DNA of 64,000 nt, taken from assembly GCF_000429645.1 (NCBI RefSeq), contig NZ_KE386934.1, forward strand, positions 124,001 to 188,000, in the 5' to 3' direction. Shown in pieces: positions 27,205 to 36,770 of the stretch. Numbering within the stretch: the stretch's first letter is position 1; each line of letters starts with the position of its first letter. The translations under genes and the position numbers were made by a program. Below the pieces are notes generated by a model that was given only the letters and a program-made list of their open reading frames with translations, was not told the DNA's origin and searched no databases. Source of the DNA: Niveispirillum irakense DSM 11586 (lineage in GTDB: Bacteria > Pseudomonadota > Alphaproteobacteria > Azospirillales > Azospirillaceae).

Positions 27205-28093
27205 CCAGACAAGACGGAAGCTGAAACGGCTGGTCCTGTATCGTCTGGAAGCAGCGGCAACATGGTTGTTCATCAAGGCAATGCGCCTGTTATCGCCGGA
27301 ACGGGCATCCGATGCCGGCGGCTGGCTGATGCGGGTGCTGGGCCCTCGCCTGCCCCTTTCCCGCCAGATGCGCCGGAACATTGCCCGTTCCCTGCCGGAA
27401 TTGCCCGCGACGGAACAGGAAAAGGTGCTGGTGGAAGCCTGGGATAATCTGGGCCGCAACTTCGCGGAATATATCCACCTGGACCGGATCGCCGCCAATT
27501 ACGAAACCTATGTGGACCTGATCGGTGGGGAACACCTGCGTGCCCTTGCGGAAGATGGGCGCCCTGGCATCGTCTTCACTGGTCATTTCGCCAATTGGGA
27601 ATTATGCGGCATCACGGCGTCGCGCTTTGGTCTGGAACTGACCTATGTTTTTCGTCGGCCGAACAATCCCTGGGTCGCCGAGATGCTGGCCCGTGCGCGG
27701 GCGTCGCTGGGCGGCAAGATGGTGCCCAAGGGCAAGGAAGCAGCCCGCGGACTGGCAACCACCATCCGCAGTGGCGGCCATGTCGGCCTGCTGATTGATC
27801 AGAAACTGAACGAGGGCATTCCTGTGCCCTTCCTGGGTCGCGATGCCATGACCGGCACCCTGCTGGCCGACCTGGCGGTGCGCTACAAAGCCCCAGCCGT
27901 GCCGTTGCGGGTGATCCGGCTGGGGGCCGCCCGTTTCCGGGTGGAAGCACTGCCGCCAATCGAGTTCACCGGTGGCGACACCCCAAAGCCGGACGGCACC
28001 GCGATCATGACCCGGCTGAACGAGATGCTGGGCGAATGGGTGCGGGAGAGGCCCGGTCAATGGATGTGGCAACACCGCCGCTGGCCGGACTGA
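27191..28093 (+). CDS. Lipid A biosynthesis acyltransferase (LpxL/HtrB family)
   Basis: Inner-membrane acyltransferase that adds a secondary acyl chain to lipid A. 300 residues: an N-terminal membrane helix near 20-35, then the catalytic HX4E motif HFANWE (H132, E137), RRPNNPWV, PKGKEAARGLATTIRSGGHVGLLIDQK and the C-terminal PGQWMWQHRRW, which is the family signature. Overlaps lpxK by 14 bases. Whether it prefers lauroyl, myristoyl or hydroxylated chains cannot be read from sequence, so no specific symbol is given. Confidence 0.9.
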   Translation: MANHSQTRRKLKRLVLYRLEAAATWLFIKAMRLLSPERASDAGGWLMRVLGPRLPLSRQMRRNIARSLPELPATEQEKVLVEAWDNLGRNFAEYIHLDRIAANYETYVDLIGGEHLRALAEDGRPGIVFTGHFANWELCGITASRFGLELTYVFRRPNNPWVAEMLARARASLGGKMVPKGKEAARGLATTIRSGGHVGLLIDQKLNEGIPVPFLGRDAMTGTLLADLAVRYKAPAVPLRVIRLGAARFRVEALPPIEFTGGDTPKPDGTAIMTRLNEMLGEWVRERPGQWMWQHRRWPD

Positions 28094-28105
28094 CCGGCCC
28101 CGGCC

Positions 28106-28471
28106 TCATTCATAGACGGCGTAATATTTGCGCGCCGGCTCCACTACCTCCCAGGTGCCGGTGAAGCCGGCCGGCATGACGAAGGCGTCGCCCGCCACAA
28201 AACGATGGTGCGACCCATCATCCCCTTCCACCAGCACGATCCCGGCAAGCAACTGGCAGAATTCATTTTCCGAGAAGCTGACCCGCCATTTGCCGGGCTG
28301 GCAATCCCAGATGCCGCAATTAAAACGGCCGTCGGTGCTGCTGAACCGGTTGGAGACGGATTGCACCGGGTCACCGGCCAGGATGCGCGCTGCATCGGGT
28401 CGATAACTCTCACCGGGCGGGCCATCCTGCCCCAGATCAACCACGGAGGGGAAGGCGGGCGATATATTCAT
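28106..28471 (-). CDS. Cupin-domain protein (DUF861/cupin_3 type)
   Basis: Single small beta-barrel of 121 residues, of the cupin_3 (EutQ/ureidoglycine aminohydrolase-like) group. Conserved elements are GIWDCQPGKWRVSFSENEFCQLLAG, VLVEGDDGSHHRFVAGDAFVMPAGFTGTWEVVEPARKYYAVYE. In this group the Glu in SENEF and residues of the second strand contribute to a metal or ligand site. Function unknown; it converges on the lipid A operon with only 12 bases between and is divergent from fliG. Confidence 0.82.
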   Translation of the reverse strand: MNISPAFPSVVDLGQDGPPGESYRPDAARILAGDPVQSVSNRFSSTDGRFNCGIWDCQPGKWRVSFSENEFCQLLAGIVLVEGDDGSHHRFVAGDAFVMPAGFTGTWEVVEPARKYYAVYE

Positions 28472-28513
28472 TCCGTCGGCTCCAGATGCTGGGGCAAAAG
28501 TCCGGTGATGGGA

Positions 28514-28542
28514 TTCACCTGATCGCAGGGCTATGCTAGAAT
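28514..28542 (+). promoter_or_regulatory. Probable sigma-70-type promoter of fliG
   Basis: TTCACC (28514-28519), 17-base spacer, TAGAAT (28537-28542), with TGC directly before the -10 box (extended -10). The fliG ATG is 61 bases downstream. Two mismatches in -35 and one in -10. Confidence 0.5.
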
Positions 28543-28603
28543 CCCGTTATCAAGTCGCCAATATATTTGAGTCGCTGGCCTTTGTGCCCAGGGAGTTGCC
28601 GTC

Positions 28604-29626
28604 ATGGCCATGCGCGTTCGTGAAGATTATCGCGGTCTGACCGGTCCGGAAAAGGCCGCCATCCTCATGCTGGCCTTGGGCGAGGAGATCGCGTCCAAGC
28701 TGTTCGCCCTGATGGGCGATGATGAGATCAAGGAATTGTCGCAGACCATGGCCAATCTCGGCTCGGTCAGCTCCAACCTTGTCGAGCGCCTGTTTGTCGA
28801 ATTCGCGGAGCAGATCAGTTCCACCGGATCGCTGGTCGGTACCTTCGATTCGACCGAACGGCTGCTGACCAAGGTGCTGCCCAAGGACAAGGTCGACCAG
28901 ATCATGGAGGAAATCCGTGGTCCTGCCGGTCGCACCATGTGGGACAAGCTGACCAACGTGAACGAGCAGGTGCTGGCCAATTACCTGAAGAATGAATATC
29001 CGCAGACCGTTGCCGTGATCATGTCCAAGATCAAGGGCGACCATGCCGGGCGGGTGCTCCAGCTTCTGCCGGAAAGCTTTGCCATGGAAGTGATCATGCG
29101 CATGCTGCGCATGGAGGCGGTGCAGAAGGAGGTGATCGACGATATCGAGCGCACGCTGCGCACCGAATTCATGTCGAACCTGGCCCGCACCAACCGCCGC
29201 GACGCGCATGAGATGATGGCGGAAATCTTCAACAGCTTCGACCGTAATACCGAAAGCCGCTTCCTGGCGGCGTTGGAAGAACGCAACCGCGACAGTGCCG
29301 AACGTATCCGCGCTTTGATGTTCACCTTCGAGGATCTGTCCAAGCTGGACCCCAGCGGCATCCAGACCCTGCTGCGCAGTGTGGACAAGCAGAAGCTGGC
29401 CACAGCGTTGAAGGGCGCGTCGGACACGCTGAAAGACCTGTTCTTCACCAACATGTCCGAACGCGCGGCCAAGATCATGCGCGAGGATATGGGGTCCATG
29501 GGGCCGGTGCGCCTGCGCGACGTGGACGAGGCGCAGATGTATATGGTCCAGCTTACCAAGGACATGGCGGCGCGTGGCGAAATCGTCATTGCCAGCGGCA
29601 AGGGCGAGGACGAACTGGTCTACTGA
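28604..29626 (+). CDS. fliG: Flagellar motor switch protein FliG
   Basis: Rotor protein that links the MS ring (FliF) to the C ring and receives torque from MotA. 340 residues with the three FliG domains: N-terminal (10-100, [17 protein letters not shown]), middle with the motif EYPQTVAVI (variant of EHPQTVA) near 125-133, and C-terminal (230-335) carrying the charged helix with [29 protein letters not shown] lies about 9 bases before the ATG. It stands alone, away from fliF and fliH, which usually flank it; no flagellar gene is on the same strand nearby. A second fliG elsewhere cannot be excluded. Confidence 0.93.
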   Translation: MAMRVREDYRGLTGPEKAAILMLALGEEIASKLFALMGDDEIKELSQTMANLGSVSSNLVERLFVEFAEQISSTGSLVGTFDSTERLLTKVLPKDKVDQIMEEIRGPAGRTMWDKLTNVNEQVLANYLKNEYPQTVAVIMSKIKGDHAGRVLQLLPESFAMEVIMRMLRMEAVQKEVIDDIERTLRTEFMSNLARTNRRDAHEMMAEIFNSFDRNTESRFLAALEERNRDSAERIRALMFTFEDLSKLDPSGIQTLLRSVDKQKLATALKGASDTLKDLFFTNMSERAAKIMREDMGSMGPVRLRDVDEAQMYMVQLTKDMAARGEIVIASGKGEDELVY

Positions 29627-29638
29627 CCCAGCACCATC

Positions 29639-29660
29639 GCGGGGAGGCTCCCCTCCCCGC
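29639..29660. terminator. Hairpin between fliG and tlyA
   Basis: GCGGGGAGG (29639-29647) pairs perfectly with CCTCCCCGC (29652-29660), loop CTCC, between two converging stop codons. No T-run on either side. Confidence 0.5.
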
Positions 29661-29672
29661 GCCTCCCCACGG

Positions 29673-30422
29673 TCAGGCGTCGCGGCGGCCGCCGATCAGG
29701 AATTCCTTATTGCCCTCCGGCCCGGTGATGGGGCTTTCGGCAATGCCCAGCACAGTCCAGCCCGGCTGGGCCGCCAGCCAGCCCTGGATACGGTCACAGA
29801 CCTCCTGGTGCAGTTCCGGCTCCCGCACCACGCCGCCCTTGCCGACACGGCCCTTGCCCACCTCGAACTGGGGCTTGATCAGCGCCACCAGATAGGCGCC
29901 GGGCCGGGTCAGGGCCATGGGGGCTGGCAACACCGTTTCCAGCCCGATGAAGCTGGCATCGCAGACCACAATATCCAGCGGATCGGACACCTGCTCCGCC
30001 GTCAGATGCCGGGCATTGGTCTTTTCCATCACCGTCACGCGCGGATCTTCCCGCAGCTTCCAGGCCAACTGCCCATGGCCGACATCCACGGCATAGACCC
30101 TGGCCGCCCCGCGGGTCAGCAGCACATCGGTGAAGCCGCCGGTGGAGGCGCCGACATCCATCGCCACCATCCCCGTCGGGTCGATCCCGAACGTATCCAG
30201 CCCCTTGACCAGTTTCAGCCCGCCACGGCTGACCCAGGGATGGTCCTGGCCCTTGACGGTCAGGGCCTGATGCTCCGGCACCTGGTCCCCGGCCTTGTCG
30301 ATCCGCTTGGTATCGGCATAGACCAGGCCTGCCAGGATCAATGCCTGAGCCTTTGACTTCGTCTCTGCCAAACCCCGGTCAACCAGGGCCTGATCGACCC
30401 GCACTTTCGCCACTTTGGACAT
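29673..30422 (-). CDS. tlyA: TlyA-family rRNA 2'-O-methyltransferase
   Basis: S4-domain plus FtsJ-like methyltransferase, 249 residues. TlyA proteins methylate ribose in 16S and 23S rRNA; some were first called haemolysins. S4 domain: VRVDQALVDRGLAETKSKAQALILAGLVY (residues 6-34). Methyltransferase: GMVAMDVGASTGGFTDVLLTRGA (SAM motif I), VYAVDVGHGQL, and IVVCDASFIGLETVLP, followed by LIKPQFEVGKGRVGKGGVVRE. Its start at 30422 faces the entericidin-like gene. Confidence 0.92.
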   Translation of the reverse strand: MSKVAKVRVDQALVDRGLAETKSKAQALILAGLVYADTKRIDKAGDQVPEHQALTVKGQDHPWVSRGGLKLVKGLDTFGIDPTGMVAMDVGASTGGFTDVLLTRGAARVYAVDVGHGQLAWKLREDPRVTVMEKTNARHLTAEQVSDPLDIVVCDASFIGLETVLPAPMALTRPGAYLVALIKPQFEVGKGRVGKGGVVREPELHQEVCDRIQGWLAAQPGWTVLGIAESPITGPEGNKEFLIGGRRDA

Positions 30423-30483
30423 GGATTACAGCTTCATGATAATCGATCCGTCAGGAATAGACTGGTCCAACCGGGTAAGCCAA

Positions 30484-30624
30484 ATGAAACACGCCACTTT
30501 GATCATTTCTCTTATCCTCTGCCTGTTCACCCTTTCGGCCTGCAACACGATCCAGGGCATGGGCCGGGATATCGAAAAGGCCGGTGAAGCCATCCAGGGC
30601 AGCGCCCAGAAGGCGAAATCCTAA
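30484..30624 (+). CDS. Entericidin A/B-family small lipoprotein
   Basis: 46-residue lipoprotein: signal MKHATLIISLILCLFTLSAC with lipobox LSAC (Cys20), then NTIQGMGRDIEKAGEAIQGSAQKAKS, the short amphipathic helix typical of entericidins. In E. coli the EcnA/EcnB pair is linked to stationary-phase bacteriolysis, but the single alphaproteobacterial members have no proven toxin role. The ATG at 30484 is used rather than a longer reading from 30415 because it begins the lipoprotein signal. It ends 30 bases before the response-regulator gene. Confidence 0.8.
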   Translation: MKHATLIISLILCLFTLSACNTIQGMGRDIEKAGEAIQGSAQKAKS

Positions 30625-30654
30625 ATATCCAGTCCGGCAGTAAGGGGAATATCC

Positions 30655-32061
30655 ATGGAGATGCGGTCCAAGGTGCTGATCGTCGATGATGACGAGGACA
30701 TCCTGGTCGCTGCGCGGCTGATGCTGAAACGGGAAGGCATTCTCTGCCATACCGAATCCCGGCCCGACCGCATTCCCCAGCTTCTCCAGGAAGGCCAGTT
30801 TGATGCCGTCCTGCTGGACATGAATTTCGCCCTGGGTGCCAATACCGGTCGCGAAGGCTTCCAATGGCTGAAGCGGGTGCTGGAGATCGACCCCAGCCTG
30901 TCCGTGGTGCTGATCACGGCCTATGGCGATGTCGGTACGGCAGTAGAGGCCATGAAGCAGGGGGCAACGGATTTCGTCCTGAAGCCCTGGCAGAATGAAC
31001 GGCTGATCGCTACGCTTTCGTCTGCTATCCGCCTGACCGGATCGCGGCGGGAGGCACAGGCAGCTTCCGCCACCAGTCGGGAACTGGCCTTGCCCGCCAC
31101 AGGTGACGCCGGTCCTGTGATCGGCACCTCGCCTTCCATGGCCCGCATTTTCACCCTGATCGACCGCGCTGCGCCCACGGAAGCCAATGTCCTGATCCTG
31201 GGGGAGAATGGCACCGGCAAAGAGGTAATCGCGCGGGAAATCCATCGCCGGTCCCGGCGCCATGACAAGGTGTTCGTCTCCGTCGACCTGGGCTCCGTCT
31301 CCGAAAGCCTTTTCGAGAGTGAGCTGTTCGGCCACAAGAAGGGCACCTTCACCGACGCCAAGGAAGATCGGGTCGGCCGGCTTGTCGCCGCCAATGGCGG
31401 CACCCTGTTCCTGGATGAAATCGGCAACCTGCCGCTGCATCTGCAATCCAAGCTTCTGTCCGTGCTGGAACAGCGGGTGGTGGTGCCGGTGGGGGGCACC
31501 AAGCCGGTGCCCATCGATGTCCGGCTGATCAGCGCCACCAACATGCCGCTGGAGCAGTTGGGGCGGGAAAACCAGTTCAGGCAGGATCTGCTTTACCGTA
31601 TCAATACGGTGGAACTGCACCTGCCGCCCTTGCGCGACCGGGCGGAGGATATCCCCGCCCTGATTGCCCATTTTGTCGCTATCTACGCCCGCAAATATAA
31701 TATGCCCCCCAAACCGGTAGCGCCCGAGGCCCTGCCCCGCCTGCTTTCCTACCGCTGGCCCGGCAATGTCCGGGCGCTGCGCCATGCGGTGGAACGGGCG
31801 ATGATCCTGTCCGGCGGGGACCAGCTGGACGCAGAGGATTTCTCCCTGCCTTCCACGGCTGGCCAGGGCCGCACGGTCCCGGAAGCACCAGCGGCAGCCA
31901 ATGGTGCCCTGGTGCTGGATACGCTGGACCTGGAAGCGGTGGAGCGGGAGGCTATCCGCCGTGCCCTGACCAAGCACCAGGGCAATATCAGCCACGCGGC
32001 AACCGACCTTGGCATCACGCGCGCCTCCCTCTACCGGCGGATGGAAAAGCATGGGCTCTAA
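30655..32061 (+). CDS. Sigma-54-dependent response regulator (NtrC class)
   Basis: 468 residues. Receiver domain 5-120 with the acidic pocket DDDED (11-15), phospho-acceptor Asp55 and Lys110; AAA+ domain about 155-395 with Walker A GENGTGKE (183-190), Walker B LFLDEI (251-256) and R-finger region; Fis-type helix-turn-helix at the C-terminus (NISHAATDLGITRASLYRRMEK). The sigma-54 contact loop reads GTFTDA (230-235) instead of GAFTGA; related regulators with GAFTDA exist, but contact with sigma-54 may be altered. AGGGGA lies about 9 bases before the ATG. The gene overlaps the kinase gene by 11 bases, so they form a two-component pair. Target genes unknown. Confidence 0.9.
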   Translation: MEMRSKVLIVDDDEDILVAARLMLKREGILCHTESRPDRIPQLLQEGQFDAVLLDMNFALGANTGREGFQWLKRVLEIDPSLSVVLITAYGDVGTAVEAMKQGATDFVLKPWQNERLIATLSSAIRLTGSRREAQAASATSRELALPATGDAGPVIGTSPSMARIFTLIDRAAPTEANVLILGENGTGKEVIAREIHRRSRRHDKVFVSVDLGSVSESLFESELFGHKKGTFTDAKEDRVGRLVAANGGTLFLDEIGNLPLHLQSKLLSVLEQRVVVPVGGTKPVPIDVRLISATNMPLEQLGRENQFRQDLLYRINTVELHLPPLRDRAEDIPALIAHFVAIYARKYNMPPKPVAPEALPRLLSYRWPGNVRALRHAVERAMILSGGDQLDAEDFSLPSTAGQGRTVPEAPAAANGALVLDTLDLEAVEREAIRRALTKHQGNISHAATDLGITRASLYRRMEKHGL

Positions 32062-33415
32062 GCGGTTCGAGCTGAATGTCACGATCCGCGTCACCCTGCT
32101 GGCCATCAGCGCGATGCTGCTGGGCATCATGCTGGTGGAGACAACGTGGCGGGCCACCGCCCTGCTGCTGGCCATCGCCATCCTGTTTCAGGTTGGTGGC
32201 CTGTTACGCACCGTAACCCGAACCAACCGGGAATTGGCCCGCTTCCTCTCCGCTGCCGCCCATGGCGATTTCAGCCAGAATTTCCGGGTTCAAACCCATG
32301 GCGCCGGTTTTGAGGAACTGGGCACCGCTTTAAACATGGTGATGGACCGGTTCAGGGCCAGCCGTGCCGATGGACAAAAGCAAGTCGATTATCTGATGGC
32401 CATGCTGAACCATGTGCCTGTCGGGCTTGCGGCGCTGTTCACGGATGGTCGGGTCCAGCTTCTCAATAACTTCGCCCACCGCCTGCTGGGCCCGGAGGAA
32501 TTGAACCGCCGGACCCATGACGGGCAAACCATCGCTGAAGCCTTACGCGCCCTGCAGCCGGGCAGCCGGATATTGCTGCGGGTGGCGGCAGGGGCTGCCG
32601 TAGGGCCCCAGCAACTGACCGTTACCGCCACGCAACTGATCCAGGGCGGTGAAAGCCGGCTGTTGATAAGCCTGCAGAACATTGCCGGCGACCTGGAAGC
32701 AACAGAGGTGCGGGCCTGGCAGGATCTGGTTCGCGTGCTGACGCACGAGATGATGAACTCCCTGACCCCCATCGCCTCCCTCAGCCGTACGGCCCAGGCA
32801 GTCCTGTCCGACCTGCGCCAGCAGACGGCTGACCAGCCGGCCTTTACCGAAGCGGTTGCCGATGCCGAAATGGCGGTTGAAACGGTGACGCGGCGCAGCA
32901 ACGGACTGCTGCGTTTTGTGGAACGGTACCGGCAATTCACCGCCGTACCCACGCCGCAACTTTCCCGCCTCAAGGCGAAGGATATCGCCCAGCGGCTGGA
33001 AAGGCTGATGTTCCCCGCCATGACAGATCACGGCATCCGGCTGGAAATCCAGATCCACCCGCCGCAACTCGAATGGGTGTGTGACGGCGACATGCTGGAA
33101 CAGGTCCTGATCAACCTGTTGAAAAACGCGGTAGAAGCCTTACGCGACACCCCTGTCCCCCCAGCCGGCGACCGGCGGATCACTCTGACCCTTCATCTCG
33201 ATGAAGGGGGGCATGTGGTGATCATGGTGGCCGATAATGGGCCCGGCATCCCGCCGGAGATCGCGGAGAAGATTTTCATCCCCTTCTATACCACCAAGCG
33301 GGATGGATCGGGCGTGGGGCTGGCGCTGGCACGGCAGACGATGCTGGCCCATGGCGGCAGCATCACCGCTGACAGCCGGGTGGGCGAAGGCACGATTTTC
33401 ACCCTGCGATTCTGA
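32051..33415 (+). CDS. Membrane histidine kinase, partner of the sigma-54 regulator
   Basis: 454 residues from the ATG at 32051. Two transmembrane helices close together (about 10-30 and 36-54) leave almost no periplasmic part, so the signal is probably sensed in the membrane or cytoplasm. Then a HAMP-like linker, a PAS-like region (about 112-215, LNHVPVGLAALFTDGRVQLLN), the phosphorylation helix LVRVLTHEMMNSLTPIASLS with His232, and a HATPase domain with N box (INLLKNAVEAL), DNGPGIP and GSGVGLAL. The layout resembles NtrY-like kinases. A TTG start at 32009 is rejected because it would lie far inside the regulator gene. Confidence 0.88.
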   Translation: MGSKRFELNVTIRVTLLAISAMLLGIMLVETTWRATALLLAIAILFQVGGLLRTVTRTNRELARFLSAAAHGDFSQNFRVQTHGAGFEELGTALNMVMDRFRASRADGQKQVDYLMAMLNHVPVGLAALFTDGRVQLLNNFAHRLLGPEELNRRTHDGQTIAEALRALQPGSRILLRVAAGAAVGPQQLTVTATQLIQGGESRLLISLQNIAGDLEATEVRAWQDLVRVLTHEMMNSLTPIASLSRTAQAVLSDLRQQTADQPAFTEAVADAEMAVETVTRRSNGLLRFVERYRQFTAVPTPQLSRLKAKDIAQRLERLMFPAMTDHGIRLEIQIHPPQLEWVCDGDMLEQVLINLLKNAVEALRDTPVPPAGDRRITLTLHLDEGGHVVIMVADNGPGIPPEIAEKIFIPFYTTKRDGSGVGLALARQTMLAHGGSITADSRVGEGTIFTLRF

Positions 33416-33444
33416 CGCTGCGGTCGGGTTAACGGCGATACGCC

Positions 33445-35646
33445 TCACCCCGCCCCCATGACTTCCTTCACCTTGGTTGCCAACTGCTTCAAACTGAAGG
33501 GCTTGGGCAGGAAGTCAGCCATCCCGTCGCCGCCGACCGTTCCGCGGAACCGTTCCTCCGCATAGCCGGAAATGAAGATCACCTTCACATCCGGCATGAA
33601 ATCCCGCACTTCCCGGATCAGGGTCGGCCCATCCATCTGCGGCATCACCACATCGGTGATGATCAGGTCCACCACCGGCCGGTCATCCCGCCGCAGCAGT
33701 TCCAGCGCCTCTTCCCCACACCGGGCCTCGACCACATTATAGCCTTTGTTGCGCAAAGCCCTGGCGGAGAAGGTGCGCACCGCATCCTCATCCTCTACCA
33801 GCAGAACGGTGCCAAACCCGGTCAGGTCGGGGCCACTGCGCTCCCCCTTATCCGCACCACCGGTGGGAAGGGGATGAGCAGCGTCGTTGAAGCGCGGCAG
33901 GTAGATCGAGAATTTGGCCCCGTCGCCGGGCGCACTGTCCACGAAGATGAAGCCGCCCGTCTGACGCACGATGCCATAGACGGTGGATAGCCCCAGCCCC
34001 GTGCCGGAGCCCAATTCCTTGGTCGAGAAAAAGGGTTCAAAGATGCGCTGCAAATTCTCTTTCGGAATGCCCACACCGGTATCAATCACTTCCACCAGCA
34101 CATAATCGCCGGCGGGCATCGTTTCCGTCTCCCGGATGACGGGGGCGGCGGTGGTGAAATTGGAGGTGACGACGGTCAGCTTGCCGCCACTGCCCGCCAT
34201 CGCATCGCGGGCATTGACGCAAAGATTGATGATCACCTGCTCCAACTGCCCCTGATCGACCTTGACCAGGCCCAGATCTCGACCATGCAGCATGCGCAGT
34301 TCAATATTCTCACCGATCAGCCGCCGCAGCAGGTTTGACAGTTCCGCCAGCACATCGGTAACGGACAGGATGCGCGGCTGCAGCGTTTGCTGCCGGGAAA
34401 AAGCCAGCAACTGCCGCACCAGATTGGCGGCGCGGTTGGCATTCTGCTTGATCTGCATAATGTCGGTGAAGGAAGCATCACCCGGTTTATGGCGCAACAG
34501 CAGCAGGTCGCAGAACCCGATCATCGCCGTCAGCAGATTGTTGAAATCATGCGCCACACCGCCGGCAAGCTGGCCGATGGCCTGCATCTTCTGCGACTGG
34601 ACGAACTGGGCCTCCAAATTCTTCTGGGTGGTCATGTCCACCAGATGCAGGATCAGGCCGCCGCCCTCATCCCCGGCACCATCCAGGCGGCGGGCGAAAA
34701 TCTGCACCACAGGCCCGGCACCGCCGCGCAACGGTGCTTCGAACGGGCCGCCCGGATCGGCCCCATCGCGAACCGCCATAAGCCGGTTCAGCACCGCCAC
34801 CCGCTGGTCACGCTGGAACAACTGGCCGACCGGGCGGTCCAACGCCTCGGCCAGCGGCATGCTGGCAAGGGTCAGTACCGTGTCATTGCATTCCACCAGC
34901 CGCAGGTCGCCATCCACCTGGGCCACACCGATCGGCGCATGGTCGAAAAAGCGCTGGAAGCGACGCTCCATCGCCCCCAGCGCGGTGCGCAGCGATGCCA
35001 GTTCGTCTGCTTCCAGGACGGGCGCCGGATCGGGTATCTCAGGGATTGACGGCACCAACGGGGCTTCCACCGCCCGCTTCAACTGCCACAGCACATGGCC
35101 CGGCATGGTTTCCAGCGGATAGGCATGGATCTGCCAGTTCTCACCCGTGCGCAGGCGGAGAAGCGCGTCGCCCGCCCTGCCCCGTTCGGCCAAACCAGAC
35201 AGGCGTGAAATCTCCGCTCCCGCGATGGAGGAAGCACAAGCCTCCGCCAGCGCCGTCAGGGGAAGCCGGGTGCCGGGCCGGGCAATATCCCGAAACGCCG
35301 GATTATAAATCAGCGCCTCACCGGCCGGCCCCGTAACGCATTGCGGCAGCCCTGCCGCCTCGATGGCCCGCGACAGCATCCGCCGGCGCTCATCCCCCTG
35401 GCGCAAGCTGTCGCGGATGCGGGCGAACAGGAACAGACCACCAAAGGCCAGAAAGGCGGAAACCACCCAGATCAGCAGCCCCCCACGCAGACCACCCGGC
35501 CATTCCGCCGGGGGCGGGCCTTCCACCTTGCCCATGGCGACCAGCCCGGCAATGGCCACAAGGACCAGAAGCGTCAGGCCGATAGCCACCAGCCGGACCG
35601 GGTTGGCGGACGAAACGGAAAAGAATCGCTGCGGCGGCTTGGGCAA
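33445..35646 (-). CDS. cckA: Hybrid histidine kinase CckA (cell-cycle kinase)
   Basis: 733 residues. Two N-terminal membrane helices (about 18-40 and 52-75), PAS regions (about 95-190 and 230-335), phosphorylation helix GGVAHDFNNLLTAMIGF with His366, HATPase domain with VNARDAM and DTGVGIP, and a C-terminal receiver (613-730) with Asp665. This layout and the AHDFNNLLTAMIGFCDLLLLRH block match CckA, which through ChpT phosphorylates CtrA and controls the cell cycle and flagellar genes in alphaproteobacteria. The only upstream start within the frame is the TTG at 35646 (an in-frame stop lies just before it). It follows flhB by 29 bases as the last gene of the flagellar run. Confidence 0.9.
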   Translation of the reverse strand: MPKPPQRFFSVSSANPVRLVAIGLTLLVLVAIAGLVAMGKVEGPPPAEWPGGLRGGLLIWVVSAFLAFGGLFLFARIRDSLRQGDERRRMLSRAIEAAGLPQCVTGPAGEALIYNPAFRDIARPGTRLPLTALAEACASSIAGAEISRLSGLAERGRAGDALLRLRTGENWQIHAYPLETMPGHVLWQLKRAVEAPLVPSIPEIPDPAPVLEADELASLRTALGAMERRFQRFFDHAPIGVAQVDGDLRLVECNDTVLTLASMPLAEALDRPVGQLFQRDQRVAVLNRLMAVRDGADPGGPFEAPLRGGAGPVVQIFARRLDGAGDEGGGLILHLVDMTTQKNLEAQFVQSQKMQAIGQLAGGVAHDFNNLLTAMIGFCDLLLLRHKPGDASFTDIMQIKQNANRAANLVRQLLAFSRQQTLQPRILSVTDVLAELSNLLRRLIGENIELRMLHGRDLGLVKVDQGQLEQVIINLCVNARDAMAGSGGKLTVVTSNFTTAAPVIRETETMPAGDYVLVEVIDTGVGIPKENLQRIFEPFFSTKELGSGTGLGLSTVYGIVRQTGGFIFVDSAPGDGAKFSIYLPRFNDAAHPLPTGGADKGERSGPDLTGFGTVLLVEDEDAVRTFSARALRNKGYNVVEARCGEEALELLRRDDRPVVDLIITDVVMPQMDGPTLIREVRDFMPDVKVIFISGYAEERFRGTVGGDGMADFLPKPFSLKQLATKVKEVMGAG

Positions 35647-35675
35647 GGCTGGCGTCCGGCTCTGTCAGGGAAAGG

Positions 35676-36758
35676 TCAGGAACCCGGCAGGGGTTTACGC
35701 TTCATCTTGAACACATAGGAGATGATCTGCGCCACCGCCTTGTAATGGTCAGCGGGGATTTCCTGGTTCACCTCCGCCGTCGCGTAAAGGGCACGGGCCA
35801 ATGCCGGGTTGGCAATCAGCGGCACACCGTTGGCCTCCGCCAGTTCGCGGATGCGCATGGCGAGATGGTCAACACCCATGGCGACAACCGTCGGTGCGCC
35901 CATGGTTTCCGGGTCATATTTCAGCGCGACGGCATAATGGGTGGGGTTGGTGACGACCACATCCGCCGTGGGCACATTGCCCATCATGCGGTTGCGGGCC
36001 CGTTCCATCCGAAGCTGGCGGATCTTGCCCTTGATCAAGGGGTCGCCTTCCGCCTGCTTGAACTCTTCCTTCACCTCCTGCTTGGTCATGCGCATCTGCT
36101 GCATGAAAGTGTAACGTTGGAAGAGATAGTCGGCCCCACCCAGCACCAGCAGCACCAGCAACACGGCAAAGATGATCTTCGCCGCCAGAACCTGGGTTTC
36201 CCGGACGATATCAATCATCGCCATGGCAATGAAGTGATCGACGGAGTTCCAGAGCGGGCGCAGCATGACAAAGAGAACGATCGCCACGATCACCAGCTTC
36301 GCCAACGCCTTCAGGAATTCCACCAGATTCTTCATCGAGAATTTCTGGCCGAGCGCCGCAATCGGATTCAGGCGGTTGAGATCGAACTTGAACAGATTTT
36401 CTGTCGTCACCAGCCAGCCGACCTGAACCACGGACGCCAGGATGCCCGCGATCAGCAGCGCCACCAGCGGCACCACCATGGCCATGCCCACGCTCATCAT
36501 AAGGTCCAGCAGGACCAAACCCAGCGAGCCCTCATCCATGTCAATGGCGTGCGGCTGCTCAATGAAAGGGCGGATTGAGACATTGATCTTCGAAAAGGAC
36601 CAGGGAAGAATCAACAAGATCAGCACCAGACTGGCGCCGAGCACAAAGATATGGTTGAACTCCTGTGATTTCGGCACCTGGCCTTTTTCGCGCGCGTCGG
36701 CCAGGCGCTTACTGGAAGCGTCTTCTGTTTTACTGTCCTGATCCTGATCTTCAGCCAT
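35676..36758 (-). CDS. flhB: Flagellar type III export switch protein FlhB
   Basis: 360 residues: N-terminal cytoplasmic SSKRLADAREKGQVPKSQE motif, four membrane helices (about 35-55, 90-115, 145-170, 185-210), and the cytoplasmic domain with the self-cleavage site NPTH at 271-274 that switches export from rod/hook to filament proteins. It lies 12 bases downstream of fliR. A separate protein that resembles only its C-terminal domain is encoded at 39434. Confidence 0.95.
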   Translation of the reverse strand: MAEDQDQDSKTEDASSKRLADAREKGQVPKSQEFNHIFVLGASLVLILLILPWSFSKINVSIRPFIEQPHAIDMDEGSLGLVLLDLMMSVGMAMVVPLVALLIAGILASVVQVGWLVTTENLFKFDLNRLNPIAALGQKFSMKNLVEFLKALAKLVIVAIVLFVMLRPLWNSVDHFIAMAMIDIVRETQVLAAKIIFAVLLVLLVLGGADYLFQRYTFMQQMRMTKQEVKEEFKQAEGDPLIKGKIRQLRMERARNRMMGNVPTADVVVTNPTHYAVALKYDPETMGAPTVVAMGVDHLAMRIRELAEANGVPLIANPALARALYATAEVNQEIPADHYKAVAQIISYVFKMKRKPLPGS

Positions 36759-36770
36759 CGCCTGCTCCGA

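Noticed and set aside
30451-32181. 576-residue minus-strand frame
   Set aside because: Antisense of the sigma-54 regulator, which has all expected motifs; such long shadow frames are common at high G+C.
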